In this document: positions 29,053 to 37,934 of the stretch, piece after piece | Numbering within the stretch: position 1 is the stretch's first letter | Layout of the letters: the number at the start of each line of letters is the position of its first letter | Assembly (NCBI RefSeq): GCF_003605125.1 | Contig: NZ_QPQT01000018.1 | Coordinates: 1 to 64,000 of the forward strand | Length of the DNA stretch: 64,000 nt | From: Shewanella algidipiscicola | GTDB lineage: Bacteria > Pseudomonadota > Gammaproteobacteria > Enterobacterales > Shewanellaceae | Direction of reading: 5' to 3' | Made by a program: the position numbers and the translations under genes | The notes under the pieces: generated by a model | What the model saw: the letters and a program-made list of their open reading frames with translations, nothing else | Told to the model about the DNA's origin: nothing | Databases searched by the model: none

Positions 29053-30138
29053 ATGGCTCGATTTGAAAACCAAGGTGTTGCATTTAAGGGCTTTGCCATT
29101 ATGGCTTTTATTGTGGTGATATTAGCTGGCATGAAGGCGGCAAGTCCGATTGTCGTGCCCTTTGTATTATCGGCTTTTATTGCGGCTATCTGTAATCCTG
29201 CCATTAATGGTATGACTCGATTTAAGATCCCGAGGCCGATTGCGGTTTTCTTTATGATGATTTTTATCGTGCTGATGGGGCTTTGGATGGCCTCATTAGT
29301 GGGGAGTTCTATTAACGAATTTTCACGTCAATTACCCCAATATCGCGATCAGTTAGTTGAACAATTCGCTTGGATATTGACTAAATTACACACCTTTAAT
29401 ATCGACTTGTCACGTGAACAAATTTTGGCTTACTTTGATCCGGGTGTGGCGCTGTCGATGACCACCAATATGTTGTCTAGCGTCGGTGGGGTGATGGCTA
29501 ACCTGTTTTTAATCATCCTAACCGTCGTCTTTATGTTGTCCGAAGCGGAAAACTTACCTAAAAAGTTACACCTTGCTTTAGATGATCCTGACATGCGCTT
29601 AAAGCAGATCGATAAATTTCTGCACTCTGTTAATCAATATATGGTGATTAAAACTTTGGTTAGCCTCGGCACTGGTGCCATAGTCGGAATAGGCTTGGCT
29701 GTGATGGGCGTTGATTATGCGCTGCTGTGGGCCGTTGTCGCATTTTTGTTTAACTATATTCCAAATATTGGCTCGATCATCGCGGCGATCCCTGCAGTAT
29801 TACTGGCATTTATTCAAATAGGCCCCGCCGCGGCTGGTGGAACCGCACTGCTCTATTTGGGGACCAATATGGTGATGGGCAATGTGGTGGAGCCAAAATA
29901 TATGGGGCGTGGACTCGGATTGTCGACCTTGGTGGTATTTCTATCATTAATTTTTTGGGGATGGTTATTAGGCTCGGTTGGCATGTTGTTATCTGTGCCC
30001 CTGACTATGATTGTTAAGATTGCACTCGAGTCGAGTAAGAGTGGTGGCTGGTTAGCCATATTGTTGGCCGATAAGGTTGATGAAGTGGCTGGCGTCGCCA
30101 CAGATGAAACAGTGACTGACAGCGAAAGTCAGGCTTAA
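29053..30138 (+). CDS. AI-2E family (UPF0118) membrane transporter
   Basis: A 361-residue inner-membrane protein with about seven to eight helices: two or three at the N-terminus, a long loop (about 85-150), then a block with FNYIPNIGSIIAAIPAVLLAF and GMLLSVPLTMIVKIALE. This is the AI-2E/PerM signature. Family members export AI-2 in a few cases and act as Na+/H+ antiporters in others, so the substrate is open. AAGGA lies 10 bases before the ATG. The acidic tail is short. A methyltransferase gene follows after 20 bases. Confidence 0.87.
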   Translation: MARFENQGVAFKGFAIMAFIVVILAGMKAASPIVVPFVLSAFIAAICNPAINGMTRFKIPRPIAVFFMMIFIVLMGLWMASLVGSSINEFSRQLPQYRDQLVEQFAWILTKLHTFNIDLSREQILAYFDPGVALSMTTNMLSSVGGVMANLFLIILTVVFMLSEAENLPKKLHLALDDPDMRLKQIDKFLHSVNQYMVIKTLVSLGTGAIVGIGLAVMGVDYALLWAVVAFLFNYIPNIGSIIAAIPAVLLAFIQIGPAAAGGTALLYLGTNMVMGNVVEPKYMGRGLGLSTLVVFLSLIFWGWLLGSVGMLLSVPLTMIVKIALESSKSGGWLAILLADKVDEVAGVATDETVTDSESQA

Positions 30139-30158
30139 TTATAGGGTTATAAATTTTA

Positions 30159-31094
30159 ATGCAATTATTTGTACAAGCATTGCAACACGTTACTTTAGGT
30201 GATGATGCTGAGCGCCTTTTTCATGGTCGTGGTGGTATGTTCGCAGGGTGTGAGCACCTGTGTTTAGATTGGTTTCCTCCGGTATTACTTTTGACCAGTT
30301 TTAAGGCCATTGATGAGGATGAAATTAATGTATTAACAACGGCAATCACTCAGCGTTGGCTGCAACTTAAAGGGCAAGAACCCCTTAACTTGGTCTTTCA
30401 ACATCGCTGTGGTGGCCAGACAGAAACCCAACTGCTTCAAGGTGCAGTACCCGAACCCCATTATGTCACGGAAAACGGTGCGCAATTTCAGGTGCATCTG
30501 TTAAGAGGGCAAAATCACGGCTTATTTCTCGATATGCGAGCGGGTAGGGCATGGGTTAAACAACATGCTAAGCAGTGCAAGGTATTGAACTTATTCGCTT
30601 ATACTTGTGGCTTTTCTGTTATGGCACTGCAAGGTGGTGCCGATGAAGTCGTTAATATTGACATGAGTAAGGGGGCGCTGAGTATTGGTAAGCAAAACCA
30701 TTTGCACAATGGCTTGGCTCATGGCGCTCGATTTTTAGGCCATGATATTTTTAAGTCATGGGGTAAGCTAACCAAATTTGGGCCTTATGATCTTATTATT
30801 GCCGATCCGCCGAGTAATCAGCGTGGTAGTTTCGTAGCAACAAAAGATTACGCCAGATTATTACGGCGCCTTCCAAGTCTCTTGGCCGAACAGGGGGACA
30901 TTTTACTGTGTCTCAATGCTCCTGAACTGGATATCGACTTTTTGATGCAGCAGGTGGCAGAGCATAGTCCTGATTTAATCTTTATTGAACAGTTGGCTAA
31001 CCCTGAAGTGTATTGCGATAAAGATCCCAATAAAGCCCTTAAGGTACTGCGCTATCAGCATAAAAGAGATATGGATTCTACCGTAACGGTATAA
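30159..31094 (+). CDS. RlmI/RlmK-like class I SAM-dependent methyltransferase
   Basis: A 311-residue methyltransferase. The SAM motif is VLNLFAYTCGFSVMALQGGA, followed by VNIDMSKGAL and the catalytic-region IIADPPSNQRG, all as in the C-terminal domain of RlmI and RlmK. The N-terminal PUA domain of RlmI is missing and a divergent region takes its place. A role in modifying rRNA is inferred by family only. It is probably cotranscribed with the AI-2E gene 20 bases upstream. Confidence 0.82.
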   Translation: MQLFVQALQHVTLGDDAERLFHGRGGMFAGCEHLCLDWFPPVLLLTSFKAIDEDEINVLTTAITQRWLQLKGQEPLNLVFQHRCGGQTETQLLQGAVPEPHYVTENGAQFQVHLLRGQNHGLFLDMRAGRAWVKQHAKQCKVLNLFAYTCGFSVMALQGGADEVVNIDMSKGALSIGKQNHLHNGLAHGARFLGHDIFKSWGKLTKFGPYDLIIADPPSNQRGSFVATKDYARLLRRLPSLLAEQGDILLCLNAPELDIDFLMQQVAEHSPDLIFIEQLANPEVYCDKDPNKALKVLRYQHKRDMDSTVTV

Positions 31095-31112
31095 TTTATA
31101 TCATCTTCATTG

Positions 31113-31139
31113 AAGGCTGCGGCATTACGCCGCAGCCTT
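31113..31139. terminator. Strong hairpin after the methyltransferase gene
   Basis: An 11-bp perfect stem (AAGGCTGCGGC pairing with GCCGCAGCCTT) and a 5-base loop lie 18 bases after the stop. No T run follows, so it may be a 3'-end-stabilising hairpin or a Rho-type end. Confidence 0.5.
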
Positions 31140-31225
31140 GCTTCGCTTACTGCTCTGTTGTTTAACAGATTAAATACTCCAGCAGCACCGATGAGCTATA
31201 TGACACATGGGGCTGCACGTTAGCA

Positions 31226-31420
31226 TCATAAGCAGTGCGTTTTTAATGCTGATATTTCATTAAATAGTCGGTCCTGTACATCGAACGAAATGGACACTGG
31301 AGCCATAAACACACGGATTGACAATGTGTCACCTTGAACAAACAGGTCGACTAATTTTTTCACATCAAACTCCACCAGTGCATCCATATCCGCTTCGCAG
31401 CAGTATTGATTGACCAACAA
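31226..31420 (-). CDS. Uncertain small ORF, possibly a gene remnant
   Basis: A 64-codon frame from a TTG at 31420 (or 53 codons from the ATG at 31387, MDALVEFDVKKLVDLFVQGD). Composition is protein-like, with alternating hydrophobic and charged residues, but no clear ribosome binding site or promoter is seen and I recognise no family. It could be a short hypothetical gene, a decayed fragment or noise. Confidence 0.25.
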   Translation of the reverse strand: MLVNQYCCEADMDALVEFDVKKLVDLFVQGDTLSIRVFMAPVSISFDVQDRLFNEISALKTHCL

Positions 31421-31725
31421 CTGTGTTTATGACGTCTCGGCACTGAGATCAGAGCGATAGGCTGTTTAATTGTAAGCGCCATCTTCATAAGCCTTGAGTC
31501 GTAAAAGTGTGCCTAACCTTGAAAGTCTTTCATTCTTGCATGGTGGTTTTTGTGTTAATTAAGGTTTCAGGCCTGTTTTTGGCGACAATTATGAAAGTTT
31601 TCTGTAAGTCGGTATTGTTTGGTGTTAGTATGCCGCCCATAGTTTGCTGAAAGGCAGATTAAGACCCAAGGCAAAATGCATTCATAAAGGCATGCCTGTA
31701 CCCTACAATACTATCTGGAGTCGTT

Positions 31726-31836
31726 ATGGAAGCACGTGATTACGAAAGCGCATATTACCAAGTTCAAGATGATGTGATTGAGTCACTTCCTGTTGAAATG
31801 GATGACGAAACGTTTTTGGATAAGGGATTGTGTTAA
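31726..31836 (+). CDS. Candidate 36-residue acidic small protein
   Basis: The frame begins MEARDYESAYYQVQDDVIES and ends DKGLC. GGAG lies 7 bases before the ATG, and a strong rho-independent terminator follows 68 bases after the stop, with no other gene on this strand nearby. That makes an independent small transcription unit (small protein or sRNA with an ORF) plausible. Eleven residues are Asp or Glu. A second, 16-codon frame overlaps the stop (ATG at 31836). Family not recognised. Confidence 0.45.
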   Translation: MEARDYESAYYQVQDDVIESLPVEMDDETFLDKGLC

Positions 31837-31904
31837 TGGGTAACCCCATTACAGGATCTGCATTACCGTATCCTCGATGCGCATAAGGCCGATTTTAGAT
31901 AAAG

Positions 31905-31932
31905 ATAGCAACCATTAGGTTGCTATTTTTTT
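31905..31932 (+). terminator. Terminator of the small-ORF transcript
   Basis: The 9-bp stem ATAGCAACC-atta-GGTTGCTAT is followed by seven T. The only plus-strand candidate upstream is the 36-codon ORF, because the next gene is on the minus strand. Confidence 0.85.
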
Positions 31933-32083
31933 GTTTATTACTATTGATATTCACCGTATTGCCTGACCAAACCTTGTTAGACTGGGGGAGCCCGCGAAAA
32001 ATACCCTGCTAAGATGAGCTTATTTATATGATAAATATCATTTCTATTGCCGATAAAGAGTGCAGAAACTAAGTTGATTAGTC

Positions 32084-32515
32084 TTAATTTAAATTCCCTT
32101 TTTCGGGTAATATTTCAACAATCACCCAGCGGTTATCCACCTTATGCAACCTGATCGTACGGTCGTCTATCCATTTTTGACCATCTTTAAGACCAAATAA
32201 CTTTACTATCACTGTAATATCTTTGGTGAATTTACGAAAAAAATCGATATCAATCTCTTCTATCTCTAATGTGACATCTGTCATTGATAAGTTGAGTACA
32301 TGGCGTTGTACTGCTGAGGCGATATAATAGTGCTGCAGCACTTGCTGCATTGGCTCATCAACATATTGCAACGCTTTGTCGATACTTCTATCGACATAGA
32401 TAGCGTTGAAAAAGCCTAATGAAACCTGCTCAGGGGTCTGTATCCCCTTCATAGGGTCGCTACCCTGGCCACAACCAGCGAGTAAGACCATCACCAAAAA
32501 AAGTAAGTTTCTCAT
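32084..32515 (-). CDS. Small putative lipoprotein, function unknown
   Basis: A 143-residue protein with a lipoprotein signal (MRNLLFLVMVLLAGCGQG, lipobox LAGC, Cys15). The mature part (TPEQVSLGFFNAIYVDRSIDKAL... and RTIRLHKVDNRWVIVEI near the end) resembles the NTF2-like/DUF4878 pattern of small secreted lipoproteins, by eye only. It stands alone. Confidence 0.72.
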   Translation of the reverse strand: MRNLLFLVMVLLAGCGQGSDPMKGIQTPEQVSLGFFNAIYVDRSIDKALQYVDEPMQQVLQHYYIASAVQRHVLNLSMTDVTLEIEEIDIDFFRKFTKDITVIVKLFGLKDGQKWIDDRTIRLHKVDNRWVIVEILPEKGNLN

Positions 32516-32817
32516 GTAATTTATATCAATGAAATTTGCTTAACAGTATCGCGGCTCTGTATTTACTTGGCAAGGGCTAGAGGGGATTTGTCATCATTAG
32601 CGTTTATGTTGTGCTGTTAGCTTGCCTAGATTGGGATACATCGACAAGCGTTGTCTACATAAGTTGGTGAGGCAATTAACAATAAGCGAAGTCGTCATTT
32701 GAAGCTTCATGCCTATGGCGGTGGACGTTAGCGACGATGTTAATATTAAGTTTGTTGTCATAAATGGCTTGACTATGATGCAGCAATGAGGCATATCTGA
32801 ATAGATAACTTACTGCG

Positions 32818-32842
32818 GTTATCCACAGATTCTGTGGACAAC
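32818..32842. promoter_or_regulatory. Inverted DnaA-box pair
   Basis: TTATCCACA at 32819-32827 is a perfect DnaA box. TGTGGACAA at 32833-32841 is an inverted box with one departure from TGTGGATAA. Five bases separate them, and the inverted repeat extends one base outward on each side. No dnaA, dnaN or origin genes are near, so a regulatory or titration site is more likely than an origin. Confidence 0.45.
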
Positions 32843-32979
32843 TATGTTGAAGACTCGATGCATAACTTTTAAGTTGTTGAACTTAATTGATAATAACTAC
32901 TGGTTAAATTTTGATGCATTGTGATTTTACTGGGCTTATCTGCCTTTATCTCGACTCCATTGCCATTGCCGCAATAATA

Positions 32980-33008
32980 AAAAAGCCTGTCGATTGACAG
33001 GCTTTTTT
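32980..33008 (-). terminator. Terminator after pta
   Basis: The stem AAAGCCTGTC-gatt-GACAGGCTTT has A/T runs on both sides. On the minus strand it lies 30 bases after the pta stop. Confidence 0.9.
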
Positions 33009-33037
33009 GTTGGTAACGACTTATTTTGGATTATCGC

Positions 33038-35176
33038 TTAGCTTTGTGAAGCTTGAATCGCAGTCAGTGCGATGGTGTAGACGATATCATCGACGAGTGC
33101 ACCACGTGAAAGGTCATTAACTGGCTTGCGCATGCCTTGCAGCATTGGACCAATACTAATTAAATCAGCACTTCGCTGTACGGCTTTGTAAGTTGTATTA
33201 CCTGTATTTAGGTCTGGGAATACAAATACCGTCGCTTGACCGGCTACAGGACTATCGGGAGCTTTAGAGCGAGCCACATTAGGCATAACCGCTGCGTCAT
33301 ACTGCAGTGGGCCGTCGATGATCAGATCAGGGCGCTTCTCCTTGGCGATACGGGTCGCTTCACGCACTTTATCTACATCAGAGCCCGTGCCTGAGCTGCC
33401 CGTTGAGTAACTGATCATTGCCACGCGGGGCTCAATACCGAAGGCTGCTGCGCTTTCTGCCGATTGAATGGCGATATCGGCCAGTTGTTCTGCATTTGGA
33501 TCTGGGTTAATTGCACAGTCACCGTACACCAACACTTGATCTGGCATCAACATAAAGAAGATAGAGGAGACTAAGCTTGAACCCGGCGCAGTTTTAATTA
33601 ACTGTAGCGGTGGGCGAATGGTGTTCGCAGTGGTGTTGACTGCCCCAGAAACGATACCGTCAACTTCACCTTGGGCTAACATCATAGTCCCTAGTACCAT
33701 GTTGTCTTCGAGCTGTTCACGCGCAACGACTTCGGTCAGTCCCTTATGACGGCGAAGATCGAGCATAGGCTCAACATAACGTTCGCGTACGGATTCTGGC
33801 TCAACAATGTCAACGCCTTCGCCAAGTGTAACCCCTTGTTGGTTGGCGATACGCAAGATCTCTTCGCGATTACCAAGTAGCACACAACGAGCGATACCAC
33901 GCTGTGCACAGATGGCTGCCGCTTCGATGGTTCTGGGTTCGTCGCCCTCAGGTAGTACTACAGTTTTAGCGGCAGCACGCGCCATTTCAGTGAGTTTGTA
34001 ACGGAAAGCTGGTGGCGAGAGTCTGTGTTCGCGAGGTGAGTTTTCGGTCACGCTCTCTACCCAATTTTGATCGATATGGCTAGCCACATACTCTTGTACT
34101 TGTTCGATACGCACGGCGTCATCGACAGGCACTTCATGATCAAAACGTTGAATATTAAGTGATGTTTGCCATGTATTTGTGTCGATTAGGAACACAGGTA
34201 AACCGGTTTCAAAGGCTTGCTCGCACAATGCCATAATCTCAGGCTCTGGCTCATAGCTACCTGTGAGCAGCAGCGCGCCAACCTTAACCCCGTTCATTGC
34301 CGCTAGGCAGGCCGATACAATCACATCTGAGCGATCGCCCGAGGTGACTAACAATGAGTCGGTTTTAATGTGGGTGACCATGTTAGGAATACTGCGTGCG
34401 CAGAAGGTGACTTTACGTAAGCGGCGCGTATGCATTTCGCCAGCGTTAATGATGCGCGCGCGTAAGTGCTTAGCCAGATCCGATGCCCGTGGTGCGACCA
34501 AATCTAAGTTGTAAGGTACGCTACCTAGAATACGCAGTTTACTCTTACCTGGCAGTTGGAACATACTTGCTGGATCGGGGCGCTGCACATCTTGATGGTC
34601 AAATACTTCAGACAGATCGGGGCGAGCACGACCTTCATCATCAACTGGTGCGCCGATCTTGTTGATAATCGCGCCGATAATGCGTTTGTTTTTAATGCCG
34701 CCCCAAGCGTTGAATGCAATTTCAAGGCGGTTCATCAGTGCCGTTGGGGTTTCATTACCCGGCGCTGCGACGAAAATAATATCCGCATCGAGCGCCTTTG
34801 CAATTTGATAGTTGATGTCGTCAGAGAACGGATGGTTTCGGGTTTGCACTAAACCTTCGACAATCAATGTTTCACTGGCATCGGCACATTCAGTGGCGCG
34901 CGCGATGATCTGCTCCATTAACACATCGGTTTGATCGTTGCGGATCAGGTTTTCAGCGTGAGCCATATCGAACGGCTCAAGCGGGTTTACTGTAGGCGAC
35001 TTACTTAAAATAGTGGTCGAACGTTCAGGGCCTGTATCGGTTGGACGCTGCTGGGCGATAGGCTTAAAAAAACGCACCTTAACGCCGTGGCGTTCTAACG
35101 CGCGAACCATACCGAGACTGATAGACGTTAAGCCTACACCAGTGCCGTTGGGTATGAGCATGATATTGCGAGACAT
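33038..35176 (-). CDS. pta: Phosphate acetyltransferase
   Basis: A 712-residue enzyme converting acetyl-CoA and phosphate to acetyl phosphate. It has the long enterobacterial form: an N-terminal P-loop-like dethiobiotin-synthetase domain ([22 protein letters not shown]), a DRTGG middle domain (about 215-335) and the C-terminal PTA domain (from about 385). The last contains [31 protein letters not shown] and [23 protein letters not shown] sits 5 bases before the ATG. It lies 80 bases after ackA on the same strand, forming the ackA-pta operon. Confidence 0.96.
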   Translation of the reverse strand: MSRNIMLIPNGTGVGLTSISLGMVRALERHGVKVRFFKPIAQQRPTDTGPERSTTILSKSPTVNPLEPFDMAHAENLIRNDQTDVLMEQIIARATECADASETLIVEGLVQTRNHPFSDDINYQIAKALDADIIFVAAPGNETPTALMNRLEIAFNAWGGIKNKRIIGAIINKIGAPVDDEGRARPDLSEVFDHQDVQRPDPASMFQLPGKSKLRILGSVPYNLDLVAPRASDLAKHLRARIINAGEMHTRRLRKVTFCARSIPNMVTHIKTDSLLVTSGDRSDVIVSACLAAMNGVKVGALLLTGSYEPEPEIMALCEQAFETGLPVFLIDTNTWQTSLNIQRFDHEVPVDDAVRIEQVQEYVASHIDQNWVESVTENSPREHRLSPPAFRYKLTEMARAAAKTVVLPEGDEPRTIEAAAICAQRGIARCVLLGNREEILRIANQQGVTLGEGVDIVEPESVRERYVEPMLDLRRHKGLTEVVAREQLEDNMVLGTMMLAQGEVDGIVSGAVNTTANTIRPPLQLIKTAPGSSLVSSIFFMLMPDQVLVYGDCAINPDPNAEQLADIAIQSAESAAAFGIEPRVAMISYSTGSSGTGSDVDKVREATRIAKEKRPDLIIDGPLQYDAAVMPNVARSKAPDSPVAGQATVFVFPDLNTGNTTYKAVQRSADLISIGPMLQGMRKPVNDLSRGALVDDIVYTIALTAIQASQS

Positions 35177-35256
35177 AAATACCTCTTGTTACCCTGCAAG
35201 CCGTAACTTGCAGGTCAATTTACGCTTAGGCGAGACGGGTTAATCCCGTCTCACTA

Positions 35257-36456
35257 TTATTTATTGAGCAGTGCTACCGCGTCTTCGGCGATAACCCACT
35301 CTTCATTAGTTGGAATAACCATGGCGATAGGGCCATTGTCAGTGGTGATCTGACCTTGTTTGCCAAAACGCGCAGCCGTATTGCGTTCTGTATCGACTTC
35401 GAAATTGAAGATTGAAAGCAAGTTAAGCACTTTTTCACGGATAAGATCGGAGTTTTCACCGATACCGCCAGTAAAGACCAGTGCGTCGAGGCGACCCAGT
35501 GGCACAGTATAAGAGGCGATATATTTAGCTAAACGATAGCAGAATATTTCTAATGCCAATGTCGCGCCTTTATGGCCATTTTGGTAACCTTCTTCGATGC
35601 CGCGGCAATCATTGGTTAGCTCTGAAATGCCTAATAGACCACTTTGCTTGTTCATCAAGTTGTTGACTTCATCAGCCGTGTAGCCAAGTTTATTGATAAG
35701 GTGATACACGATTGAAGGGTCCATATCGCCACAACGTGTGCCCATCACCAAGCCTTCTAGAGGGGTTAAGCCCATTGAGGTATCAACACTCTTACCGCCT
35801 TTAATCGCCGTAACCGATGCACCGTTGCCTAAGTGAGCGCAGATAACATTGGTGTCGCTCGGTTCTGTACCTAAGGCTTTAGCCGCTTCACGGCTAACGA
35901 ATAGGTGGCTGGTACCATGTGCGCCATAACGACGGATACCGTGTTCACGATATAGCTTATAAGGTAGTGCATAAATATAAGCATGTTCAGGCATGGTTTG
36001 ATGGAACGCAGTATCAAACACGGCAACCTGTGGTAGCTCAGGGAAAGAGGCTTGCGCCGCACGAATACCGATCAGGTGAGCAGGGTTGTGCAGTGGTGCA
36101 AATACGGCACTGTCTTCGATACCCTTAAGTACGGTGTCATCAATAATGACAGACTGGGTGTATTTCTCGCCGCCATGAACGATACGGTGACCAATGGCTT
36201 GGATCTTCTCGGCAATTTGTGGGTGTTCACCCAAAATTTTGGTCACAATGAACTCAACCGCTTCACGGTGAGCGGTAAAGGCGCCTAGTTTTGACTCTGA
36301 TTTATTGCCGTTAACTTTCCACTTAATGCGTGAGTCTTCAAGACCAAAACACTCAGCTAAGCCAGAGATCTGGTCATCACCTGTGAGGGCATCAATAATA
36401 GCAAACTTCAATGAAGAGCTGCCGCAGTTAAGTACCAATACCAGTTTATTTGACAT
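35257..36456 (-). CDS. ackA: Acetate kinase
   Basis: A 399-residue ASKHA-fold kinase that makes ATP and acetate from acetyl phosphate and ADP. Motifs: [14 protein letters not shown] (phosphate 1), [23 protein letters not shown] (catalytic Asp), [25 protein letters not shown] and FTGGIGENS. The frame extends to 36636 but the ATG at 36456 ([11 protein letters not shown]) is the family start. It is transcribed toward pta and divergent from yfbV. Confidence 0.96.
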   Translation of the reverse strand: MSNKLVLVLNCGSSSLKFAIIDALTGDDQISGLAECFGLEDSRIKWKVNGNKSESKLGAFTAHREAVEFIVTKILGEHPQIAEKIQAIGHRIVHGGEKYTQSVIIDDTVLKGIEDSAVFAPLHNPAHLIGIRAAQASFPELPQVAVFDTAFHQTMPEHAYIYALPYKLYREHGIRRYGAHGTSHLFVSREAAKALGTEPSDTNVICAHLGNGASVTAIKGGKSVDTSMGLTPLEGLVMGTRCGDMDPSIVYHLINKLGYTADEVNNLMNKQSGLLGISELTNDCRGIEEGYQNGHKGATLALEIFCYRLAKYIASYTVPLGRLDALVFTGGIGENSDLIREKVLNLLSIFNFEVDTERNTAARFGKQGQITTDNGPIAMVIPTNEEWVIAEDAVALLNK

Positions 36457-36643
36457 GTTTAAAACCTTTTGCAAAGTAGATGAATCGGGTGCGTTCACCA
36501 AAATGTAATGGCTGCAATAATATGTAGTGCAAACCACGTGTTTTGCCCAATATTGGGGCGAATAAACTGCCTTAAGCGGGTTTGGAGTACTTGGGACTCT
36601 TAAACCGATTGTGCTATGGTAAGGACAGTGTCTCAAAGTTTAG

Positions 36644-37096
36644 GTGTCATCATTGACAGTAAAAGTGTTTAAAACCTTAGGGGACGGTCGTCGTTATATG
36701 AAGACGTGGCCCATGGTTAAACAACTTAGTTTCTATTTCCCAGAGTATCGCGTTGTCAGGGCGACTCAGCTGGGATTACGCTTTATGCCGTTGTTAGCCA
36801 TTATTGCTGCTGGCAGTCAACTGTATCTTTATGGATGGGCTTTTTTACCACAAGCCATTACCATCGCGTTGTTTTTTATCAGTTTACCTATCCAAGGTTT
36901 ATTTTGGCTCGGCTGGCGAGCTACGCATCCGTTACCGTTAAGCTTGCTCGATTGGTGTAATAATTTGTCAATCAAACTGCAAAGCATAGGGGTTGCTTGT
37001 GCCCCTTTAGGGGCAAAAGCGTGTTATCTCGATATGGCGGTGATTTTAAAAATAGCCTTTGAACGTCTCGATAACAGTTACTGGGAAAATCTGTAG
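36644..37096 (+). CDS. yfbV: YfbV (UPF0208) membrane protein
   Basis: A protein of about 150 residues with two membrane helices (about 45-60 and 68-90), preceded by the FKTLGDGRRYMKTWPMVKQL segment. It matches E. coli YfbV in length and in the KTWP, RFMP, LPIQGLFWLG and TPLP-like segments. In E. coli YfbV helps organise the terminus macrodomain. The start is not certain: GTG at 36644, or TTG at 36653, which has TAGG 8 bases upstream. Divergent from ackA, an arrangement also found in E. coli. Confidence 0.88.
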   Translation: MSSLTVKVFKTLGDGRRYMKTWPMVKQLSFYFPEYRVVRATQLGLRFMPLLAIIAAGSQLYLYGWAFLPQAITIALFFISLPIQGLFWLGWRATHPLPLSLLDWCNNLSIKLQSIGVACAPLGAKACYLDMAVILKIAFERLDNSYWENL

Positions 37097-37099
37097 TGG

Positions 37100-37840
37100 T
37101 TAATAAACCGCATTGATCCCTGCATCTAAAAAAATCTGTTTTATCTGTTCCATCGTGTCGCGACTCGGGGGCGAAATATGGCTCAGTTGATACTCTTCAC
37201 CTAGGGCTTCCCACTTGTGTTTGCCGAGTTCGTGATAGGGCAATAACTCTACCTTTTCAACGTTATTCATGGGTTTAATAAACTCAGCGAGGCTTTTCGC
37301 TGAGTCAATATCATCAGTAAATCCACCTACAACCACATAGCGAATCCATGTTTTTTGTTGGCGTTGTTGAAGGTACTGCGCAAATTGCAGGGTGCGATGA
37401 TTACTGACTTGGGTTAATTCGATGTGCTTGGCATCATCAATATGTTTGATATCCAGTAGCACTAAATCTGTGTTATCGAGCAGTTCGTCGATAACCGGGG
37501 TGTATTTACGGACAAAACCGTTAGTGTCCAAACAGGTGTGGATACCTTGGGTTTTACAAGCATGGAAGAGGGCAGCAACAAACTCGGCTTGCAGTATGGC
37601 TTCACCACCGCTGGCAGTTACTCCTCCACCGCTCGATTCGAGAAACGGGCGATAGCTAATGATCTGCTCCATTAGCTCATCAACCTCGACTTCACGGCCA
37701 CCATGTAGATCCCACGTATCACGGTTATGGCAGTATTGGCAGCGCATTAAACAGCCCTGCATAAAGGCGATAAACCTGATGCCTGGACCATCGACTGTGC
37801 CAAAGGATTCGAGTGAATGAATCCGGCCTTTTACTGTCAT
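37100..37840 (-). CDS. pflA: Pyruvate formate-lyase activating enzyme
   Basis: A 246-residue radical-SAM enzyme that installs the glycyl radical on PflB. The cluster motif CX3CX2C is at Cys30, Cys34 and Cys37 ([11 protein letters not shown]). The [16 protein letters not shown] and TNGF segments follow. It lies 94 bases downstream of pflB on the same strand, separated by a hairpin. Its 3' end nearly meets yfbV. Confidence 0.95.
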   Translation of the reverse strand: MTVKGRIHSLESFGTVDGPGIRFIAFMQGCLMRCQYCHNRDTWDLHGGREVEVDELMEQIISYRPFLESSGGGVTASGGEAILQAEFVAALFHACKTQGIHTCLDTNGFVRKYTPVIDELLDNTDLVLLDIKHIDDAKHIELTQVSNHRTLQFAQYLQQRQQKTWIRYVVVGGFTDDIDSAKSLAEFIKPMNNVEKVELLPYHELGKHKWEALGEEYQLSHISPPSRDTMEQIKQIFLDAGINAVY

Positions 37841-37857
37841 TGCGACTCCTATAAAGT

Positions 37858-37885
37858 AGGCTGTGCTAAATTAGCCGCACAGCCT
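37858..37885 (-). other. Hairpin between pflB and pflA
   Basis: A perfect 9-bp stem (AGGCTGTGC at 37858-37866, GCACAGCCT at 37877-37885) with a 10-base loop sits in the pflB-pflA gap. It lacks a T run, so it more likely stabilises the pflB message or attenuates pflA than fully terminates. Confidence 0.5.
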
Positions 37886-37934
37886 ATCTTAAATTCACCA
37901 AAAATCCACAGTTAATACTGGGGAACGCTTAAAT

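Larger units (their letters stand above)
31095..32083. other. Gene-poor stretch with small candidate genes
   Basis: Nearly 1 kb without a gene of normal size. It holds a strong hairpin (31113-31139), a doubtful minus-strand ORF (31226-31420), a 36-codon plus-strand ORF with a good ribosome binding site (31726-31836) and a clear terminator (31905-31932). The rest shows nothing I can support. Confidence 0.6.
32516..33037. other. Intergenic region with inverted DnaA boxes
   Basis: A 520-base gap between the lipoprotein gene and pta. It contains an inverted pair of DnaA-box-like 9-mers (32819-32841), AT-rich sequence to about 32930, and the pta terminator (32980-33008). A 65-codon minus-strand frame at 32597-32794 looks non-coding. 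Confidence 0.6.

Noticed and set aside
29053..30138. Dedicated AI-2 quorum-sensing exporter
   Set aside because: The family name is historic; members have varied substrates, and no luxS or lsr gene is in the window.
32597..32794. 65-codon minus-strand ORF
   Set aside because: No ribosome site; composition is not protein-like, and it lies beside the DnaA-box region.
32818..32842. Replication origin
   Set aside because: Only two boxes are visible and no dnaA, dnaN, mnmG or parAB genes are near; an origin would show a box cluster and a DUE.
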